Below, in pieces: positions 52,698-61,510 of a stretch of 64,000 nt of DNA. The stretch's first letter is position 1. Each line of letters begins with the position of its first letter. This DNA is from Burkholderia sp. 9120. GTDB lineage: Bacteria > Pseudomonadota > Gammaproteobacteria > Burkholderiales > Burkholderiaceae. The stretch is taken from positions 1,922,001 to 1,986,000 of the forward strand of contig NZ_JQNA01000002.1 of NCBI RefSeq assembly GCF_000745015.1, written 5' to 3'. The translations under genes and the position numbers were made by a program. The notes beneath the pieces are model-generated. The model was not told where the DNA came from. It did not search any database and worked only from the letters and a program-made list of their open reading frames with translations.

Positions 52698-53534
52698 TCA
52701 GAACGTATAGGCCGCGCCCACGCCGCCGAACAGCGACGTGCTGTGCTCGACAACCGGACTTTCCGCTGCGTCGCCGAGCAGATGGTCCACCCGGAGTGTG
52801 CCATTGAGCGACCACTTCCGATTCAACAGATGCACCCATGTCGCCGACGTGCCGATGTCCTTGAACCCCGCCGACGGCGAAAAGACCGGCAGTCCCACGG
52901 CGCTGTTCGCGGCCTGTGCGGGCGATACACCGAAGAAAGTTTGCATCGACCCTCTGTTGGCCCAGACCGTCCCGTTGCCGACGGTCAGGCTGTCGCGCTG
53001 ACCCAACCGGAACGTGTATTTCGTTTCCAGCGTCAGCGTGGCGCCGTAGCCTGCGTGCAACGACTGGAGGAACTTGAGCGACGCATCGAAGGCGCCAGGA
53101 TGCCAGTCCAGAAACGAACCGAATCCGGCCGTGGTGTGGATGTCGCCGAGGCCGTTCAACCGGTTGCCGTCGCTCTGATCGCGGCCAAACTGGGTCGACA
53201 GGATCAAACCGGCCTTGAGGTTGCTGCCCAGCGGAAAAGCAATGCCGCCTTCAAGTCCATCGACAAAGAAGATGCCGTGCGATGCGGACAAAATCGGAAA
53301 CGGTTCGAGGTGATACGTGCTGCTGCCTTCATAGCGCGGCGCAGCGGCAACGCCGATGCCGATCGTCGTCGGGGTTGCGGCGGCTTGTGCTTCCGCACTT
53401 GCCAGGCTCAATGTGCCGACGCCCGTCGTAAGTGCAATCGAGCCGCACAGTACCTTCAGTGCCGGCCAGTATCGACGAACCCGCGCGACCGACACGCGCT
53501 GGCCTGACCCGGCTTGCCTGAACTTCAAAGCCAT
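52698..53534 (-). CDS. MipA/OmpV-family outer-membrane protein
   Basis: The 278-residue protein has a long signal peptide (cleavage after AEAQAA), then a beta-barrel pattern beginning IGIGVAAAPRYEGSSTYHLE and ending with VEHSTSLFGGVGAAYTF, whose terminal Phe is typical of outer-membrane barrels. MipA/OmpV proteins are barrels implicated in murein enzyme scaffolding or antimicrobial resistance. It lies 44 bases upstream of the kinase gene on the same strand and may be co-transcribed with the two-component pair. ATG 53534 is chosen over 53555. Confidence 0.88.
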   Translation of the reverse strand: MALKFRQAGSGQRVSVARVRRYWPALKVLCGSIALTTGVGTLSLASAEAQAAATPTTIGIGVAAAPRYEGSSTYHLEPFPILSASHGIFFVDGLEGGIAFPLGSNLKAGLILSTQFGRDQSDGNRLNGLGDIHTTAGFGSFLDWHPGAFDASLKFLQSLHAGYGATLTLETKYTFRLGQRDSLTVGNGTVWANRGSMQTFFGVSPAQAANSAVGLPVFSPSAGFKDIGTSATWVHLLNRKWSLNGTLRVDHLLGDAAESPVVEHSTSLFGGVGAAYTF

Positions 53535-53805
53535 TCTCTTGCAGTGATGCACCAACGTGACTCTCCTGGTCGTTCCCTCGATCGGCTTACAGACTCGTAC
53601 GCAATGACGCGCCTGGACTCATACATCCGGACTCATCGTACGCAAGCGCACCCGGCCTGAAATCGGCCGAATGGATCGAATCGGGTCATCCAAAAGTATG
53701 AGACGCCGGTGGTGAGAACTTCACGCTAGAGCCTGGCCAGTCTGCAGAGAACGCCGCGAAGCAAAATCGCGCCGTGGATGTGGAACGAGCCGTTCTATCC
53801 TCGCC

Positions 53806-54438
53806 CTATCCACCGTCACGGCGCGCGACAACGAGGATTCGGATCGCTTCGCTTGTCAACTCGATATTCGGCCGTCTGCCCGCAATCTGATCCGCGTACA
53901 GACAGGACTCGAAGATCCGGACGATCACGTACGCCAGGTCGTCAATCTTCAGAGCGGGAGCGATATGCCCGGCTTCTGCCTGCGCATGAAGCATATTGCT
54001 GACCTCGTCGAAAATGCGCACACGGACAATGCTTTCTTTCGACGTCAGGATACGCAGCGCGTTCTCCGGGTCCTGCTCCAGATAGCGCCGAAATGGCGCC
54101 GATTTGAGCAGTGAGGTCATCAAACGGTACGCGACATTCGCCGCGTAATCGGCACCCGTGCCTTGCGCCGTGGCGAGCACATGCTTCCACGCGGATTCAA
54201 GAAGCGACCACACCACCTCGCCGAGTAACAGATCGCGGCTTCCTACCCACCTGAAAACGGTGGCCCTGGCGACACCGAGCTCGCCGGCTATCGCGCCGAC
54301 GTCCACGCGCTCGCCGTTCATCCACTTTGCGAGCGCCAGATCGAAGGCGTCTCGCGGCGTGGCACGTCTGCTCTCACCGCTGCGTCGCAGTTCGCCGCTC
54401 AAACGGGTCTCCCGGAGAGATTCGGATTTCGGCATGGA
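53806..54438 (-). CDS. TetR-family regulator, QsdR-like
   Basis: A 210-residue regulator with an N-terminal helix-turn-helix (DVGAIAGELGVARATVFRWV, then GSRDLLLGEVVW) and an all-helical C-terminal ligand domain, like the QsdR group of TetR proteins. The frame opens at TTG 54462; ATG 54438 is the more likely start. It is divergent from the beta-propeller lipoprotein across a perfect palindrome (54470-54490), its likely operator. Confidence 0.85.
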   Translation of the reverse strand, partial: SMPKSESLRETRLSGELRRSGESRRATPRDAFDLALAKWMNGERVDVGAIAGELGVARATVFRWVGSRDLLLGEVVWSLLESAWKHVLATAQGTGADYAANVAYRLMTSLLKSAPFRRYLEQDPENALRILTSKESIVRVRIFDEVSNMLHAQAEAGHIAPALKIDDLAYVIVRIFESCLYADQIAGRRPNIELTSEAIRILVVARRDGG

Positions 54439-54469
54439 GGTGGGCCTGGAAAGTGATTGCAATCAGCCA

Positions 54470-54503
54470 AGTCATATTGACAATATGACTCATTATAAGT
54501 CAT
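54470..54503. promoter_or_regulatory. Palindromic operator in the TetR/lipoprotein intergenic region
   Basis: AGTCATATTG (54470-54479) and CAATATGACT (54481-54490) form a perfect 21-base palindrome. A second, overlapping dyad ATGACT (54485-54490) with AGTCAT (54498-54503) shares its right half. Position and length are typical of TetR-family operators controlling both divergent genes. Confidence 0.75.
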
Positions 54504-54547
54504 AAAGATAAAACGACACATAAAATTAAACCAACTGGAGGATGACA

Positions 54548-56512
54548 ATGGCCTCGTTGTGCACGAAGGTTGGCAGGCTGCTGCCGGCTGTTTTCATGAC
54601 GATCATGGTTGCCGTACTTGCTGCGTGCAGCGGCGGACTTGCGCCAGGCGGGTCGCTACCGGACGCAGACCACGCCTTCGCCTTCCAACCCATCACGATC
54701 CAGCGCATCGATCTGCCTGCCGGCATCACGTCGGCGCGCTGGCCGGTATTCACCAACGACGGGCAACATCTGTTGTTCTTTTCTTCTCATGAGCTATGGA
54801 TCACGGACCTCACCGGCGCGACTGCCCGTTGTCTGTCCTGCGGCCTCGCGAATGATCCCCAGTCGTCAGGCGAGGGAGAGGTAGCGCCGTTTCCCGACGG
54901 CAAGCGTGTGTTCTTTGGCGGCTTCACCCAGCCGGGTTCGAGCGCAATGGCCGTCCTCGAATGCACCCCGAGCATCGTCGACTGCTCAAGCGCCGTCATT
55001 CTGCCGATCGACTTCTCCGCCGCTCAGCCGAAAATCATCGCACCGGGCGGGGTCGACGCCGCGAGCCAGACTAATTTCGGTGGTGCCTACGCAGCCAAGC
55101 TTTCGCAAGATGGCTTGCATGTCGGCTTCTCCGACATCCGGTCGGATGCCTTTGAAAGCATGGTGGTCGCGACACTTCAACGCTCCGTCAGCAGCTACGT
55201 ACTCTCGGACCCGAGAACCATCAACCCTCCGCCACCGACCTCATCTTCCGACACCGACATCGACAAGTGGTCAAACAGCAGCGCACTACTCGAATTCAAG
55301 ACCTTCACCAATGGGGGCGCCGAGGCGACCTATGCGGAGTCTGGCGGACCTTCCCTATTGAACCCGGACGTCTGGTCGATCAACCTCGCCACGGGGCAAC
55401 GAACCCGCTTGACCTCCAACCCGGACTGGGATGAGGACAACGCCGTGTCGCCCAACGGGAAGCTGTTGGCGCTCTGGAGCAACCGGACGATGCACTACGT
55501 TGACTGGCTGGCGGGACTGCTGCCCGTGCGTGATTTCATCGACGCCCCGGCCTCGGAGATGATCGCCGCAGCCATCGGCTCGGACAAGGAATGTCATGGC
55601 CCGGTGTGGTTGCTACCGGCGAGCGGCGATCAAGGTGGCAGCATCGCCGGACAACCCATCGTCTATTACCGCGACCCGAACGTTCACGTGACCAACAACC
55701 TGGTCGGCTGGGCGCAATGGAGCCCTGACGGAACGATGCTTGCACTCAATACTATCAACGACACCACGGCAACCAGCGCGCCTTACCTGCTGGTCGCGCA
55801 TTTCACGGTGCTCGAACCGAGCGCTCCGCTACCGGTCGTCAGTTCGCAACCCGGGTCGTGGGCACCCGCGCCGGGCGACTATCACGGCCCGCTTGGCTTC
55901 AACGGAACGGTTACTCTCGCGGGCCCCCGCGGCGGTAGCGTCACTGCCGTCTATGGTGGGCTGCCTGGCGAAGGGTCTCTCGCCGGCCAGTGGTCAGAGA
56001 CGTACGCGAACTACTCGGAAGACGGCACCAGTTTTATCAACGGCACGGTCAGGATTGCCGGGTCAGCCTCAGCCGGCAGCTATAGCTCTCACCTGATCAT
56101 CTCCGGCGCGCACACCGGCAGCGAAGACGCGGCACTCGTCTTCAAGTCAGGCGGTATCAGTGGCCAGGCTTCGTCGTCCATGGATGGCAACACCATCACC
56201 GGCCCCACGCCTGAAGAGTTGAAAGGCGGAGGCTGTCCGGACATGCTGCCGAAGGAGCCTGGCCTGGCGGTCACACCGGTCAGCATGGGCGGCGGCTCGT
56301 ACAGCGTGAAGGTGACGGCGAGCATCGCCGGTGTCGGTGCCAACGAGTCGGCCGTCGACAGCCGACCGGTGAAGCACGCGACGCTGACCATCGGAGGCAC
56401 CACAAGCTATACCAACGAACAAGGGCTCGCGATTGTCACGGCGAATGGCAGTCGTACGCTCACCGTTTCGGCGGGAGACACGCTTGTTCCCGTCTCTATC
56501 GTTCTGCCCTGA
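54548..56512 (+). CDS. Beta-propeller lipoprotein
   Basis: A 654-residue exported lipoprotein: signal peptide with lipobox VLAAC (Cys about 27), then TolB/WD40-like propeller repeats (about 50-430; FTNDGQHLLFFSSHELWITD, VSPNGKLLALWSNR, WSPDGTMLALNT) and a C-terminal region of Gly/Ser-rich beta strands resembling an immunoglobulin-like fold (TLTIGGTTSYTNEQGLAIVT). ATG 54548 is chosen because GGAGG lies six bases before it. It is probably anchored in the outer membrane and binds a ligand or polymer. Control by the divergent TetR protein is likely. Confidence 0.78.
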   Translation: MASLCTKVGRLLPAVFMTIMVAVLAACSGGLAPGGSLPDADHAFAFQPITIQRIDLPAGITSARWPVFTNDGQHLLFFSSHELWITDLTGATARCLSCGLANDPQSSGEGEVAPFPDGKRVFFGGFTQPGSSAMAVLECTPSIVDCSSAVILPIDFSAAQPKIIAPGGVDAASQTNFGGAYAAKLSQDGLHVGFSDIRSDAFESMVVATLQRSVSSYVLSDPRTINPPPPTSSSDTDIDKWSNSSALLEFKTFTNGGAEATYAESGGPSLLNPDVWSINLATGQRTRLTSNPDWDEDNAVSPNGKLLALWSNRTMHYVDWLAGLLPVRDFIDAPASEMIAAAIGSDKECHGPVWLLPASGDQGGSIAGQPIVYYRDPNVHVTNNLVGWAQWSPDGTMLALNTINDTTATSAPYLLVAHFTVLEPSAPLPVVSSQPGSWAPAPGDYHGPLGFNGTVTLAGPRGGSVTAVYGGLPGEGSLAGQWSETYANYSEDGTSFINGTVRIAGSASAGSYSSHLIISGAHTGSEDAALVFKSGGISGQASSSMDGNTITGPTPEELKGGGCPDMLPKEPGLAVTPVSMGGGSYSVKVTASIAGVGANESAVDSRPVKHATLTIGGTTSYTNEQGLAIVTANGSRTLTVSAGDTLVPVSIVLP

Positions 56513-56829
56513 GATACCGGAAGGCGTCGAGCCGGTCCGATCGGGCAGTAGTCGGCCGGATCGGACCGAAGTCTGGCCAATCGCAAACCGGCGTTTGTGC
56601 GTGCCGCCGATGCGGTTCTCGCGTGGGCAACATGCCGCCCGCTCAATAGCCGGCAAAGCGGTCGACGGCGTTCGGCTGAGGCAACCCGAGACGAGCGCAT
56701 CTCAAAGCCTCGACGCGTTGCTGTGCCACCACCGCTTTGGAAAGCGACGAAGCTATGTGCGGCGTAGCCAGCACGGCTGTGGTGCAAATAGATGGTGTCG
56801 TTGAGACGTGCCGTATAGATATGGATACC
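56513..56829. other. Intergenic region between lipoprotein and IS6 remnant
   Basis: No gene recognised. Repeated CCGGTCCGATCGG-like words just after the lipoprotein stop (about 56520-56570) could form a weak stem but lack a T-run. Confidence 0.35.
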
Positions 56830-57545
56830 TTATCGATTTGACAGGACAGCATTCCAGACGGATGGCGCAGTAGGATCCTTGAGCCCGAGCCTGCAGAGAT
56901 CGAATTGCCCCTTGCGAATGCGATGCATCAGCTCGATGCCGGAGATGGTGGTCGAAGCACTCCTCAACCGTTTGAAACCGGACATCGCGTTTGTTCTGGA
57001 CTTGATGTTCCGATGATCCTGCTCGATCACGTTGTTCAGATACTTCGAAGAGCGCACCTTCGTGTCCTCCGGCAGCAGGCCGTCGGCTTTCATCTCCCGC
57101 ACGGCCCGGTGCGAGGCGGCATACCCATCGAGCGTGATCGTTTCTGGCGGCTGGCCCTGATGTCTGACTGCCTTGCCGATAAAGGCTTTAGCCGAAGCCA
57201 CGTCCCGCTTCGCCCTGAGCATGAAGTCCACCGTCTGGCCGGTCCGATCCACCGCCCGGTACAGATAGACCCACTTGCCTCGAATCTTCAGATAGGTCTC
57301 GTCAACGCGCCATGACCGCCCTGTGGGTATCCCAAAACGATTCCAGCGCTTGACGAATTCCGGCGTGAAGCGCTTAACCCAGCGCATGATCGTGGTATGG
57401 GCCAGCGCCAGTCCCCGCTCGGCCATCATCTCGACCAGATCACGCAGGCTGAGCTTGTAACGCAGGTACCAGCGCACAGGACAATCACTTCGCGATCGAA
57501 GTGGCGTCCGTTGAACAGTCCGTTGATGTCCTTCAGCTTGCTCAT
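56830..57545 (-). pseudogene. IS6-family transposase, frameshifted near the N-terminus
   Basis: The long frame (57477-56830) encodes the IS6/IS26-type DDE transposase: [20 protein letters not shown], Asp in [14 protein letters not shown], Asp in [12 protein letters not shown], Glu in [14 protein letters not shown]. The expected beginning [20 protein letters not shown] is found upstream from ATG 57545 in another frame; a small deletion near 57477 (LC to RWY) separates them. All catalytic residues are present. Terminal inverted repeats were not recognised. Confidence 0.85.
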
Positions 57546-57844
57546 TGCGGTATCGCGCTAGTCAAAAACGCGAGCGTAACAGACCGATGCATCCGAATTG
57601 CACCACAACCGTTTTGTCATAGGTGATCCTAGACTTTCGCCTACAAAACCTCGAATACCAGTTTTTGACACGTAGAAACGAATTTGCATGGTCATGCGCA
57701 CCGCAGAGCGTTCATATTCGGGCCAAATCCTGCCGGAATTCTGCCGGAAACGGTGAGTAATACAGCGAGATACGGAGTGATCAACAGAGATAAATCTCTT
57801 GAAAAATCAAGAGATTGCCTATACGCTATAAGGGCTTGGTTCTG

Positions 57845-57892
57845 ACTTTTAATCCGTTGGTCACAGGTTCGAATCCCGTACGGCCTACCAAA
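57845..57892 (+). repeat. Att-like direct repeat containing the 3' end of tRNA-Lys(TTT), right copy
   Basis: The 48 bases are identical to 31902-31949 and hold the anticodon loop, T-arm and CCA end of tRNA-Lys without the 5' half. This marks the right edge of a 25.9-kb segment. Downstream content is core-like. Confidence 0.85.
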
Positions 57893-57898
57893 AGATTC

Positions 57899-57938
57899 AA
57901 GGGCTTGCACGCGTCAGCGTGCAAGCCCTTTTCTTTTT
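57899..57938 (+). terminator. Terminator after the right tRNA-Lys fragment
   Basis: AAGGGCTTGCACGC pairs with GCGTGCAAGCCCTT around a 4-base loop, followed by TTCTTTTT. Probably the original terminator of the chromosomal tRNA-Lys gene. Confidence 0.9.
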
Positions 57939-58116
57939 AGCGCGCCGTTTCGCCGCCCTCCGCATTCATTCCCCCGAATAGTTCGCCACCTCACAGACGG
58001 CGCGAGTCCCCCGCTCGCATGATCATTTCACGACGCCAGTAGAGCGCTCGAAAAAAGACCACCAGACAGGGCTGCCGGGCACAAGACCCGCGGCCCAACC
58101 GCCCAGGGGGGCGCCC

Positions 58117-58785
58117 ATGAAAACTCCAAAAGTAATCTGGGTAGTAGGTTTGACAGGTTTAACGATATCGATCGGAACGGCGCACGCTCAGGAAGTCTTC
58201 CTCGAGGGCGGTACGCTCGGCGTGGGTATCGGCGCGGCGCTGAATGTGACGTCGTGGTTCGGCATGCATGCGGACTTCAACGCGATCAACTTCTCACACA
58301 ACTTCACAGTGGGCGGCAATCGCTACGACGACGGTGTGCGTCTTCGCCAGGGCGGCATCTATGGGGATCTGTTTCCGTGGACGAGCAGTGGCTTTCGCAT
58401 CACCGCCGGTCTTCGCTTCACGGACGACGAGGTCAGCGGCAATTCCGTTCCCACCAACGGGACCTACACCTTCAAAGGCAAGACCTCGCAAGCCTTTCCG
58501 GGCGAATATGCGACGGCCACCGTGAAGTACCCGACAGTCATGCCGTACCTGGGCGTGGGCTATGGTTTGCGTCCGGCAGCCAAGGGGTTCGGCCTGGTCG
58601 TCGACGTAGGCGTCGCTTATGGCTTACCGCGGTCTTCGTACACGCTGTCGCCGGCACTCGCCCAAGCCGCGGGGCCGACGATGAGCCAGGAAATCGCCGC
58701 AACCGGCTTACAGCAACTCCGGGATAAGGCCTCGTCCTACCGGTGGTATCCGACGCTGCAGATCGGTGTCTCGTACCACTTTTGA
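58117..58785 (+). CDS. Outer-membrane beta-barrel protein
   Basis: A 222-residue protein with signal peptide (MKTPKVIWVVGLTGLTISIG, cleavage after AHA), alternating strands (TLGVGIGAALNVTSWFGMHA; MPYLGVGYGLRPAAKGFGLV) and a C-terminal YPTLQIGVSYHF ending in Phe, as in outer-membrane barrels. GGGGCG precedes the ATG. Precise function unknown. Confidence 0.8.
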   Translation: MKTPKVIWVVGLTGLTISIGTAHAQEVFLEGGTLGVGIGAALNVTSWFGMHADFNAINFSHNFTVGGNRYDDGVRLRQGGIYGDLFPWTSSGFRITAGLRFTDDEVSGNSVPTNGTYTFKGKTSQAFPGEYATATVKYPTVMPYLGVGYGLRPAAKGFGLVVDVGVAYGLPRSSYTLSPALAQAAGPTMSQEIAATGLQQLRDKASSYRWYPTLQIGVSYHF

Positions 58786-58985
58786 TTAAACACCGGAACC
58801 GGAACCCGGCACTTTCCCACACGCAACGTCAACGCCACTGACAGAACAAAACCAAGCCTGAATCTGATTATTTATTGAGACGTAAAGACGTGCAATGATC
58901 GCCGCCGGTCTAGCAAAACACGCTGAGAAACCCGATAGCAAAAGCTTCGGCAATGCCGCAAACCCTGCGCCTTCATTCCGTCGAC

Positions 58986-59360
58986 ATGTCCAATTTTCTG
59001 TTCGGTATCCTCTCGAACTTTGCGCTGCTGGCAATCGTACTGATTGCTTGCCGCGCGTATAACCGCCTCACGCCAGGCGCTGCGCTCAATGGTGCCCGCG
59101 TCTTTGTCGCGTTGGAGTTAGCCGCGTTGCTGCTCGACACCGTATTGACCTTTCTGGTGTTCGCCGATGCACCGAACCGGTACGCCCCGTTCTGCACGCC
59201 CACGGCGTTTTTCAAGCGCGTCGGCGCATATGGGCTTGCCGTGCTTGCCGCATTCGCGTGGCACTACGTAGCGTGCCGCACACGCCCCAGGAGAACTCGC
59301 GCGGGCAAGACACTCGTGATACGCACCTCGCCGTATTCGGAATCGCATCTGCCGATGTAA
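58986..59360 (+). CDS. Hypothetical inner-membrane protein
   Basis: A 124-residue protein from ATG 58986 with three predicted helices (FLFGILSNFALLAIVLIACR; ARVFVALELAALLLDTVLTF; VGAYGLAVLAAFAWHYVA) and a basic tail. No family recognised. Confidence 0.55.
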   Translation: MSNFLFGILSNFALLAIVLIACRAYNRLTPGAALNGARVFVALELAALLLDTVLTFLVFADAPNRYAPFCTPTAFFKRVGAYGLAVLAAFAWHYVACRTRPRRTRAGKTLVIRTSPYSESHLPM

Positions 59361-59642
59361 TTCAGCGCAGCACCGGCGCCATCGCGTCGACGCACCGCTA
59401 AGGTGTCACCTGCCGCCTGCCGCGTCCTCACACGCAACCGCCAGAATCTCCGTTGTTCTCCGCCAACCACCAGGCATAGACGTCGCAGACACACCTGGAA
59501 CGGTCCTTGCGGATGCGCGCGCCGTCACCTATAACTTCCGAAGACCGCGTGTTACCGTTCGCGCCCGTCGCCGGGCACTTGCCGCTGTATTGCGCCACAG
59601 CCGTTCAATCAGTAGAAGGCAACCTACCCAACGAGGAACATC

Positions 59643-60455
59643 TTGGATCTCGAAACCGTACGCGTGTTCATCATGACCCGAGGCATCGACCTCGGCACCA
59701 AGGTCCTCGGCGCGATCGTCCTGTGGATCGTCGGACGCTGGCTCATCGGCCTGATCACCGGCCTGCTGCGCAAAGTGCTGGCGCGCAACGGCAAGGTCGA
59801 CCCCACGCTCGCGCATTACCTCGCCTCGATTCTCGGCGCACTGCTGAACCTGCTGCTGATCCTCGCGATCCTGCAGGTGTTCGGCGTGCAGACCACGTCG
59901 TTCGCTGCCCTGCTCGCCGGCCTCGGCCTCGCGATCGGCACTGCGTGGGGCGGCTTGCTCGCGCACTTCGCGGCGGGCGTGTTCATGCAGGTGCTACGGC
60001 CATTCAAGGTCGGCGATTTCGTTACCGCAGGCGGCGTGACCGGCACGGTGTCGGAATTGGGCCTGTTCGGCACGACCATCGTGACGCCGGACAACGTGAC
60101 GACCATCGTCGGCAACAACACGATCTTTTCCGCCACGATCTCGAACTACAGTGTGCTGCCGGTACGGCGCGTCGAGTTGACGGCGAAGATCGCCAACGGC
60201 GTCGATCCGACCGACGCGATGAATCGCCTGAAGGCCGCCATCACGCAGATTCCGAACGTTGTCGAGAGCCCCGCGCCGGACATCGAAGTACTGAGCTTTA
60301 CGCCGGAAGGCCCATTGTTGTGCGTGCGGCCCTATACAAACAATGCCAATTACTGGCAGGTCTATTTCGACACCAATCGCGCGATCATCCAGACGTTCAA
60401 GGAGGCCGGCTATCCGACGCCGGAAACGCCGCTCGCGCCGCGCGCGGTGACCTGA
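59643..60455 (+). CDS. mscS: Small-conductance mechanosensitive channel, MscS family
   Basis: The 270-residue protein has three N-terminal helices, the pore-lining helix signature GLGLAIGTAWGGLLAHFAAG, then the beta domain VFMQVLRPFKVGDFVTAGGV and the C-terminal alpha/beta domain. MscS channels release solutes on hypo-osmotic shock. TTG 59643 is the start, supported by GAGGA seven bases upstream. Length is close to the E. coli protein. A strong terminator follows. Confidence 0.93.
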   Translation: MDLETVRVFIMTRGIDLGTKVLGAIVLWIVGRWLIGLITGLLRKVLARNGKVDPTLAHYLASILGALLNLLLILAILQVFGVQTTSFAALLAGLGLAIGTAWGGLLAHFAAGVFMQVLRPFKVGDFVTAGGVTGTVSELGLFGTTIVTPDNVTTIVGNNTIFSATISNYSVLPVRRVELTAKIANGVDPTDAMNRLKAAITQIPNVVESPAPDIEVLSFTPEGPLLCVRPYTNNANYWQVYFDTNRAIIQTFKEAGYPTPETPLAPRAVT

Positions 60456-60562
60456 TCGATCGGGCGCATAGGGACGACAGCGCCGACCATCAGGCCGAAG
60501 CGTTCTACGCGCTGCCCGGCAACCTGGGCAACGCATCCGCTGGATTCAAAAGCACAAACAAA

Positions 60563-60597
60563 AACGGCGTCGCGAATCGATTCGCGACGCCGTTTCT
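60563..60597. terminator. Bidirectional terminator between mscS and dedA
   Basis: AACGGCGTCGCGAA pairs exactly with TTCGCGACGCCGTT around a 4-base loop, with TTTCTTC on one side and an A-run (T-run for the other strand) on the other. It ends both converging genes. Confidence 0.9.
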
Positions 60598-60627
60598 TCA
60601 TGCGCTGATACAAGCGCACGACGGATC

Positions 60628-61299
60628 TCAGCGGCTGCCCGCCTTGGCCCCGTTCCTACGAAACATCTTCCACAGCGCACCGAGCACGACCGGCACCACA
60701 GCCGCGCCGATACCCACCAGCACGATCACATTCAGATACTGGCGGACGAAACCGATGTTGCCGAAGAAGTAGCCGAGCAACACGAGCAACAGCACCCAGA
60801 ACAACGCACCGGCCACGTTGAAGAACTGAAACCGGCTGACCGTCATTTCCGATGCGCCCGCAACGAACGGCGCGAAAGTTCGCACGACCGGAATGAAACG
60901 CGCCAGCACGATCGTCTTGCCGCCGTGCTTCTCGTAGAAGTTATGGGTTTTCTGCAGCGCGCTGCGATCGAGAAAACGCTCGAGCAGAGGTATGTGCGAA
61001 TTGAACACGCGCGGTCCGATGGCCCGCCCGATCATATAGTTGAGTGTATTGCCGCCCACCGCCGCGACCAGCAGCAGCACGATCAGCAGACCGAGATTCA
61101 TCTCGCCGGTCGCGCAGAACGCACCGCCGATAAACAGCAACGAATCGCCCGGCAGAAACGGCAGAACGACCAGGCCCGTTTCACAGAACACGATCAGGAA
61201 CAACACGGCGTAGACCCACGCGCCGTACATGTGAATGAACTGTCCAAGGAATTTGTCGATGTGCAAGACCAGATCGACGAAATGTAGCAGCGTATCCAA
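60628..61299 (-). CDS. DedA-family membrane protein
   Basis: A 223-residue integral membrane protein with FCETGLVVLPFLPGDSLLFI, GRAIGPRVF and FARFIPVVRTFAPFVAGAS-type motifs (ARFIPVVRTFAPFVAG), the DedA/SNARE-associated signature. DedA proteins help maintain membrane potential and lipid carriers recycling. TTG 61299 is chosen: AAAGGA lies upstream and the protein then begins LDTLLHFVDLVLHIDKFL as in relatives; the frame is open to 61368. Confidence 0.88.
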   Translation of the reverse strand: MDTLLHFVDLVLHIDKFLGQFIHMYGAWVYAVLFLIVFCETGLVVLPFLPGDSLLFIGGAFCATGEMNLGLLIVLLLVAAVGGNTLNYMIGRAIGPRVFNSHIPLLERFLDRSALQKTHNFYEKHGGKTIVLARFIPVVRTFAPFVAGASEMTVSRFQFFNVAGALFWVLLLVLLGYFFGNIGFVRQYLNVIVLVGIGAAVVPVVLGALWKMFRRNGAKAGSR

Positions 61300-61510
61300 G
61301 AAGCGTCCTTTACTAAACGTATCAAGCGAATATGAGCGCGGCGTGAGGCCGTGCGACCGTGCGGGCAACCCCGCAGGCGATGATGCCCGGCACGAGCCTA
61401 CCGCCGGAAATTGACCGCGTCATGATACCGAAAGTGCCCGGCGTCGATTAAAAAACTCCGGGACTTCAGCGCGCCTGGGGCTCGCCGCGTCGAATGGCTA
61501 TAATTTCGCC

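Noticed and set aside
57692..57910. Minus-strand 72-codon frame over the right tRNA-Lys repeat
   Set aside because: It reads through the tRNA fragment and its terminator arm; no ribosome site and no family.
59507..60772. 421-codon plus-strand frame across mscS
   Set aside because: Arg/His/Asp-rich shadow; the MscS motifs are in the other phase with a supported TTG start.
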